DNA of 64,000 nucleotides from Paragonimus skrjabini miyazakii (taxonomy: Eukaryota; Platyhelminthes; Trematoda; Plagiorchiida; Troglotrematidae): contig JTDE01001952.1 in assembly GCA_014338405.1 (NCBI GenBank), forward strand, positions 47,042 through 111,041. The letters are read 5' to 3'. A model generated the notes under the pieces. The model ran no database searches. It was not told the origin of the DNA and saw only the letters and a program-made list of their open reading frames with translations. Made by a program: the position numbers and the translations under genes. Each line of letters starts with the position of its first letter. Position 1 is the first letter of the stretch. Below, piece after piece: positions 59,266-64,000 of the stretch.

Positions 59266-61672
59266 TCAGCCCGTATGCAAGCGGTACGCTGTCAGCGGAC
59301 CGTTGGGGGCGGTATGCGGAACTTGCTTTCCATAATCACTGGGGATGTGCGAACAGCGGCTGAAGTATAGGAGACTGACTAAAATAACGATTGGAAGCAT
59401 ACGCTTACCAGATGACTGAGGTTTAAGCTGTTTGCCGCAGAATAGGCACGCGTTTATGTCTGCCATCTGAATACATTTAGAGTGAAAAATCGGCTGATCG
59501 GCCTCAAAGCAATAGATGTCCATCTGTACCGTGTCACCGCAGTGTACAGGTAGCAATCCTGGTTTAGGCTTCTTCATCCATCATGGCTGCAAACTGCTTG
59601 TGGGTGAGCCCATGGGGAAGTTGTTCAAAGGTAAACCAGTTTTAGCACGTTCCACTATTTTACTGACAAAGGCAATGATGGTGGTAAAGCAGGTCACCGC
59701 CGTGCGGTTGTTGCAATCATGCAGTTTTCGAAGTACATGATGCAGGACTTTAAAGTGGCGGTTGAAATTGGCTGCAGCGAGCGGCCGAAGCTGCTGTCCT
59801 ACCAACCGCCGAATTGGTAAATTGTACTCTGCCAACCACTGCTCATGAATAGGGACGTGACCTCTGCAAAGGGGAATAAAAGCTACAAAAAACCTTATCG
59901 TAGGGGTAAAAATGTTTCTGAAACACCGACAGAACGTGTATGAATAGAAGCCACATTATACGGTAAAAAGTAGATCCACATATGCCCTGTTCGCTATCCA
60001 CGACGAAAACGTCGCCATCTTGTTGCACACGAAACTGCAGTGTTCAGGGTGATTACTAAAGAAGCGTTTCCACGCACTCAGTTACCGCTTCGAGAGGGAG
60101 CCGTGGAGTCCGTCCGTCGATAGGTTTCTAGACAAAGTGACTTGCAAACGTGGTCATTCTGAGGAGGATGTTCGTCGCGTACCAGACAACATGGGCAACC
60201 TCACGACGGTCGCATTCATAGGTCGTTTGGATTTGATACTCCCACAGCAGCCACTCACTGTGGATCCATATTTTTTGAATGGCGACAGCCAGGAAGTCTA
60301 TCGAATGCGTTTTCTTATTCAATCGTCCGCTTGCGTTATCCAGCCTATTCGTCGTTCGATTGCCAAAGTGGACAACATCGCTTTGTGCACGGATGGCCCA
60401 CTGCGGCTTGATGTACAGTCAATTACACAACAAATAATTCAGAAATTTCCTGTTTGTTCGGCCGATGATATAAAAAACACGTTTGGACCTACGGTAAACA
60501 GTGTAGGAGTGCAGCTCATTCTTCCTCATTGTCCTTCGTAGCCATTTGATGGATGAGAACGACTGCGAAAAGAGTGTCTTTTAACAAATATGACGGACGA
60601 ATTTTACCCACTTACATTTTTGCGTATGGCATCACGTTAACGAAAGCAACCCAACAGGATGTCACAGCTAAACATTGCATGGGCTGCTTTCATTTGAACA
60701 GCTAACTTATCCATAACAGATGTTTTCACCGCAGTGTAATCGCCCATCATCTCCCGAAAAATTTCGAGAAGTCTACGTAGTGAAGTACACATATCCCACT
60801 ACGAACGTACCCGCACATCACGGTTGCGAGGAACTGATATAACTTCTAGCTTCGAAACTATAAAGAAATATACAATAACATACTTTTGCCGGTTTGTCCC
60901 GTGGGTGCCATCAACATTCCCAAAATGCGGGTAACGTCGAGATAGTTCAATCTGCTTCCGCTGGGCGAAGAAGATATACATATATCTGTTGCCTTCATCC
61001 CTCATGGTGCGCACCACACTTGTCACACTAACTACCGACAGCACCCCACCAAGGTTTTCTAATGTTCCGTAACCAAACTCGCATAGCAAACTTACTTGAC
61101 ATTGCAGGCTTTAACTTGCGGCGGATGTTTCTAACGTCAGCAGTTGTGATAAACTTCCCGTAATCATCCGCTACATACTGTTTAATGTCAGCAGCTGGTG
61201 TATTGCATTGGAACAGACTCCTGTGCTCGTTCACTTCATTGACGGTGAATCAACGTGTCGTAGGATGGGACTCATATAGTAGACGATAGAGGGGGTGGGA
61301 GTGCTACAACTCGAAAGAGCTCAAAACCAGACTTACAGCTCGTCGGACCACATGAAAACGTGATCTGCAACATGTGGCGCGAGAACTGATTTGTTAAAAC
61401 TAACAACAGTTAGCCCACTAGACACGTTGCACACTCCTGCATACATTCTTGCGCCTTTTATACTCCGTACAACGATAAGTCTGCACGGTTTTCAGGAACT
61501 CATATCACCTTGACTTTTCGTACTTCAAAGCAGTTTTCGATGTACAGCTCGTCTCACAAACGTAAATAACGTCCACCTCGTCCATATACCTCTGAAGGCA
61601 CTCTTGGAATTGTGAATTAGAGTGAAATTTACGATTATTAAAGATCACCTTGTGAGTCGCAATATAATCCAT
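59266..61672 (-). pseudogene. MULE transposase (SWIM/ZSWIM-like), decayed
   Basis: This is a Mutator-like cut-and-paste transposase on the minus strand, starting at an ATG at 61672. In order: an N-terminal FAR1/FLYWCH-like block with FHSNSQFQECLQRYMDEVDV and TYRCTEYKRRKNVC (about 61635-61450); a helical block ADIKQYVADDYGKFITTADV (about 61200-61140); the DDE core with RRYPHFGNVDGTHGTN (first Asp 60910-60912), LEIFREMMGDYTAVKTSVMDK (second Asp 60709-60711) and NRLDNASGRLNKK, where the third acid is Asp instead of Glu (60338-60340); a SWIM finger GICGSTFYRIMWLLFIHVL (about 59990-59930) lacking two metal ligands; and a Cys-rich C-terminal segment (59266-59577). Frameshifts or introns separate the blocks. 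Plus-strand ORFs here, such as 60137-60541, are shadows. Confidence 0.82.
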
Positions 61673-61980
61673 TTCCTACAGATAAAAAATAAAAAACTGA
61701 AAATAAAATAGTTATTGAAGGAAATAAGTTGAAAAAACAAATTAAGAAGAACTAACAGACAAAATATCGAAGATCTGCGGTCCCTCACCAAGAAGCATCA
61801 TCTTGCGGCATATGGATCAAACGAACATCTTCAAACGATCGGTTAGCGGAAAAGAAATTTGTGAAACGTTGTTGGCAGACTGTGGTTCACATTGTCTCAC
61901 ACGGAGATGCTGTAAATCATAGAATATACGTCGACGTATTATTGCACGTGTTTGTTATTCTTGCTCACAAGCACTGCGTT
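61673..61980. other. Upstream of the MULE transposase
   Basis: A-rich sequence directly upstream of the transposase start. It may contain the 5' terminal region of the MULE, but no inverted repeat partner was found on the other side. Confidence 0.35.
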
Positions 61981-62690
61981 CACAATGGTAGCTGCTCCAC
62001 CCGATTGACCTAGGCAATAAACAACGTCTAAGTATCTAGTACGCGTTGAAAATAGCAGCTGCTCCATCCAATCGACTTAAGCTATGATTAACTTTCAGCT
62101 ATGGAGTATGCTTTCCCACTAGTAGCTGTTCTACCCGATTGACCCAAGACATGATCAAATTCTAAGTGCGCAGTATTGTAGTAACTTAGAGACAACCCCG
62201 TTCCGCCTGCCATACGATGTATAAAATCCTTCCAAGAATCTTAATTCACATTGTACATAAAGTCTTAAGGATCTTGGTCCGCCGTCTGCTTGATGCATGC
62301 GATCGCGTTTGTTTGTCTGCATGCCTGTTAACCTATGCGTGCCAATGGCGCCAGATACACTATTCCGGCTAGTTCGCGCGCCCGACATTCGAATCTTCGA
62401 CCACCCTAGCTACTTCTGCGTATCGGTATCGTTCAGCACAGATTGAGACCTATTGTTGTTATCGTATGATATATTTACGGTCTCCCACAAACATCGAGAT
62501 TTTTATTTCGTGTCCGGTAGTCGTTGCGTATACCTGGGAAAGCGTTAATTTAATGCACGTACGCACTAAAGTATGCATCTTCACTGGTAGCTGCTCAACC
62601 CGATTAACTTGAGCTATGGTCAACTTCTAAGTGTGTAGTTCGCGTTCACACTTGTGGCTGCTCCATCCGTCTTTAGCTATTATTACCGTG
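61981..62690 (+). repeat. About 65-bp tandem repeat, interrupted
   Basis: Five degenerate units are visible, three before (about 61981, 62044 and 62113) and two after (about 62577 and 62643) an insertion at 62171-62575. Each unit contains tagctgctccacccgattg or a close variant, followed by a block like gctatgatcaacttctaagtg. The two sides together read as one array split by the insertion. Confidence 0.7.
62171..62575 (+). mobile_element. Internally deleted, MITE-like copy of the CACTA-like element
   Basis: The left roughly 90 bases match 46108-46200 (shared blocks include acaaccccg and cacattgtacat) and the right roughly 270 bases match 49552-49800 (shared blocks include gcgtttgtttgt and gttaattta). 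The transposase region is missing, with about 40 unrelated bases at the junction. It sits inside the 65-bp satellite, which gives approximate ends. Such short derivatives can be moved by the transposase of a full-length relative. Confidence 0.65.
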
Positions 62691-62728
62691 GACATGGAAC
62701 ACATGGGAGAAATCAAGATAATCTTTTA

Positions 62729-62734
62729 TTTGGC
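62729..62734 (-). promoter_or_regulatory. Polyadenylation signal AATAAA
   Basis: On the minus strand an AATAAA lies about 65 bases after the stop codon of the ORF at 62800-63078. The spacing suits a short 3' UTR, but the hexamer is common in AT-rich DNA. Confidence 0.3.
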
Positions 62735-62799
62735 ACGTTCAAGATACATTATATAGGTCTTCTTCACTTCCGGCAAAATGCCAGGAAACATGCTGATAA

Positions 62800-63078
62800 T
62801 CATCTGTGATGTCTGTATCTGGAAACAATCATAGGCCAACAGTCATCAGAATCATAAACCTCCATGATACGAAGATTGAGAGGGTTGTAGCTAAAACTGT
62901 TAAAGTGATGATCAATATTATCGTCGGAGAAATGAAGAGCATCAAAGTCGATCATTAACCGTCGAATGAGTGAGCATTGATTCGCATACACGTTGCAAAC
63001 TACATTCAAGCATAGGCAGTAGGCAATAAACAAAATAATACGCACGTTGGTAATAATAGAGTGGGACGTATTACCCAT
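62800..63078 (-). CDS. Candidate small secreted protein, unknown family
   Basis: The minus-strand ORF extends upstream to 63267 (155 codons). The internal ATG at 63078 has a better start context (aacATGG) and gives 92 residues. Residues 11-28 or so (NVRIILFIAYCLCLNVVCNVYA) look like a signal peptide, with a plausible cleavage after VYA; the rest is polar with two further cysteines and a histidine- and aspartate-rich part (DALHFSDDNIDHHF). A poly(A) signal lies 65 bases downstream. There is no recognised homologue, no paralogue in the window, and an ORF of this length could occur by chance in 128 kb of six-frame AT-rich sequence, so it is only a candidate. Confidence 0.3.
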   Translation of the reverse strand: MGNTSHSIITNVRIILFIAYCLCLNVVCNVYANQCSLIRRLMIDFDALHFSDDNIDHHFNSFSYNPLNLRIMEVYDSDDCWPMIVSRYRHHR

Positions 63079-63267
63079 GTTCACACTAAACGGTAGGTAG
63101 AAACTACCACGTGATAATGTCGACCGTCTTCTACCCAAAATCCTGACAGGGAAACAGACTGTACATATGAACAATAAACGCGGTGGTATGGCTTTCATTA
63201 GGTTATACTTTGTTATATACTGTACGGTGCAATGCAAACGCGACGTGATTGAAAAGTAAAAATTCAT

Positions 63268-64000
63268 GTATATCTATCAAACCACTCAAAATGAGCATTT
63301 CCGTGAGGTGAAACTGCGTAATCTACCATGAAAATTCCGTTGGAAACATATTTGGAACGCAAAATCGAGTCAAAAAGCGTTCTATCGGGGAAAAAACAGA
63401 AAATTTTCTCAACGAAAGTGAGAATCTGAAGAGTTTTCAGATAAAGCCGATTTTTCCAGTGGCAACCAAACTATTAAACTCGATGAAATCAATATATTTG
63501 TCCCGAAATATGTAATTTGAAATCTCATGAAAGATTCGGAAAAACTGTGTCTGCTCCGAAATAGCGTTTCGAACTCGGTTCGGCTGCAATTATCCGTTTC
63601 ACGAGATTCGCCTTGAAGGCCGTTCAAAAGGCAAAACGGTACTTCAGGCGCGAATCCTGGGTTTTTGAATATATTATAAAATTTTGAAATCGAAAATTCA
63701 GCAAAGTACTTACAGTACATCAATTGTAAATAAGCGGCGTCAATGGGAAAATTGGAATATATCGAATAAATCCCAAAAGTATCAGCTTCGTGATGAAAAC
63801 TTTTTCTACCATTTTCACGTTATTAACACGTTATTGACGTTAGCTTGCTTTTTCAAGTCTTATTAATGCGATCGTTGCCATTTTCGATATAAAATACGTT
63901 ATCCTAACACCTGAGAGCGCTTCATTTTGCGGCGTTTCACCGATATCGTCGAAATGGAAATATACGACCATATTGTGTTTGGTTTGCACTTCAACAGGAA
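63268..64000. other. No recognisable gene
   Basis: AT-rich sequence with short homopolymer-rich ORFs (63409-63723 minus, 63684-63866 plus) and no domain signature. If the ORF at 62800-63078 is real, its promoter or an upstream exon would lie here. Confidence 0.45.

Noticed and set aside
60137..60541. Plus-strand ORF of 134 codons
   Set aside because: It is antisense to the MULE transposase, whose minus-strand frames here carry the recognisable NRLDNASGRLNKK and following blocks.
1..64000. CRISPR arrays, bacterial operons, rRNA genes
   Set aside because: No regularly spaced direct repeats with unique spacers, no ribosome-binding sites or gene clusters, and no rRNA-like conserved blocks were seen; all coding remnants are of eukaryotic mobile elements.

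Overview
The window looks like repeat-rich, gene-poor DNA from an animal genome, most likely a flatworm and probably a digenean trematode. The reasons are the mix of elements: Penelope-like elements with a GIY-YIG nuclease, a CR1-like LINE with a PHD finger, Ty3/gypsy and BEL/Pao retrotransposons, a MULE with a SWIM finger, a CACTA-like transposase and tRNA-derived SINE-like repeats. The coding remnants are also split by stops and frameshifts. There are no operons, ribosome binding sites or other bacterial features. The species assignment is inference. I found no convincing intact host gene; one small candidate secreted-protein ORF is at 62800-63078 (minus).

Layout. 0-6 kb is mostly featureless, with one old SINE-like copy (2.5 kb) and one copy of an unclassified dispersed repeat (5.68 kb; its partner is at 33.92 kb). 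At 6.7-7.2 kb lies the C-terminal nuclease domain of a Penelope-like element. At 10.3-11.07 kb there is a LINE reverse transcriptase scrap and a rearranged SINE-like insertion with a perfect 13-bp target-site duplication. At 13.59 kb is a single hAT-like terminus and at 14.5 kb an AT-rich palindrome. A nearly complete but decayed Penelope-like polymerase (RT plus GIY-YIG) occupies 17.0-19.2 kb on the minus strand, followed by an inverted pair of tRNA-derived SINEs at 20.1-20.4 kb. At 26.2-26.9 kb a gypsy RT fragment is split by a second rearranged SINE-like insertion. 28-43 kb is mostly unassigned, with a probable LTR (35.2-35.66 kb, minus) and a duplicated coding-like 173-bp unit (40.84-41.22 kb).

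The right third is dense with elements: a compact LTR element with two 193-bp LTRs (43.27-44.98 kb) that keeps gag and protease but has lost most of pol; a CACTA-like transposon (about 46.1-49.8 kb); a CR1-like RT palm fragment abutting a BEL/Pao integrase (53.6-55.0 kb); a separate CR1-like 5' part (56.1-58.3 kb); a MULE transposase on the minus strand (59.3-61.7 kb); and a roughly 65-bp satellite at 62.0-62.7 kb interrupted by an internally deleted copy of the CACTA-like element.

The genes do not work together as a pathway. The window is a layered record of transposition. The strongest observations are two independent SINE-like insertions with 5' inversions and target-site duplications, matching twin-primed reverse transcription, and a parent/deletion-derivative pair of a DNA transposon in one window. 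No functional new system is evident.
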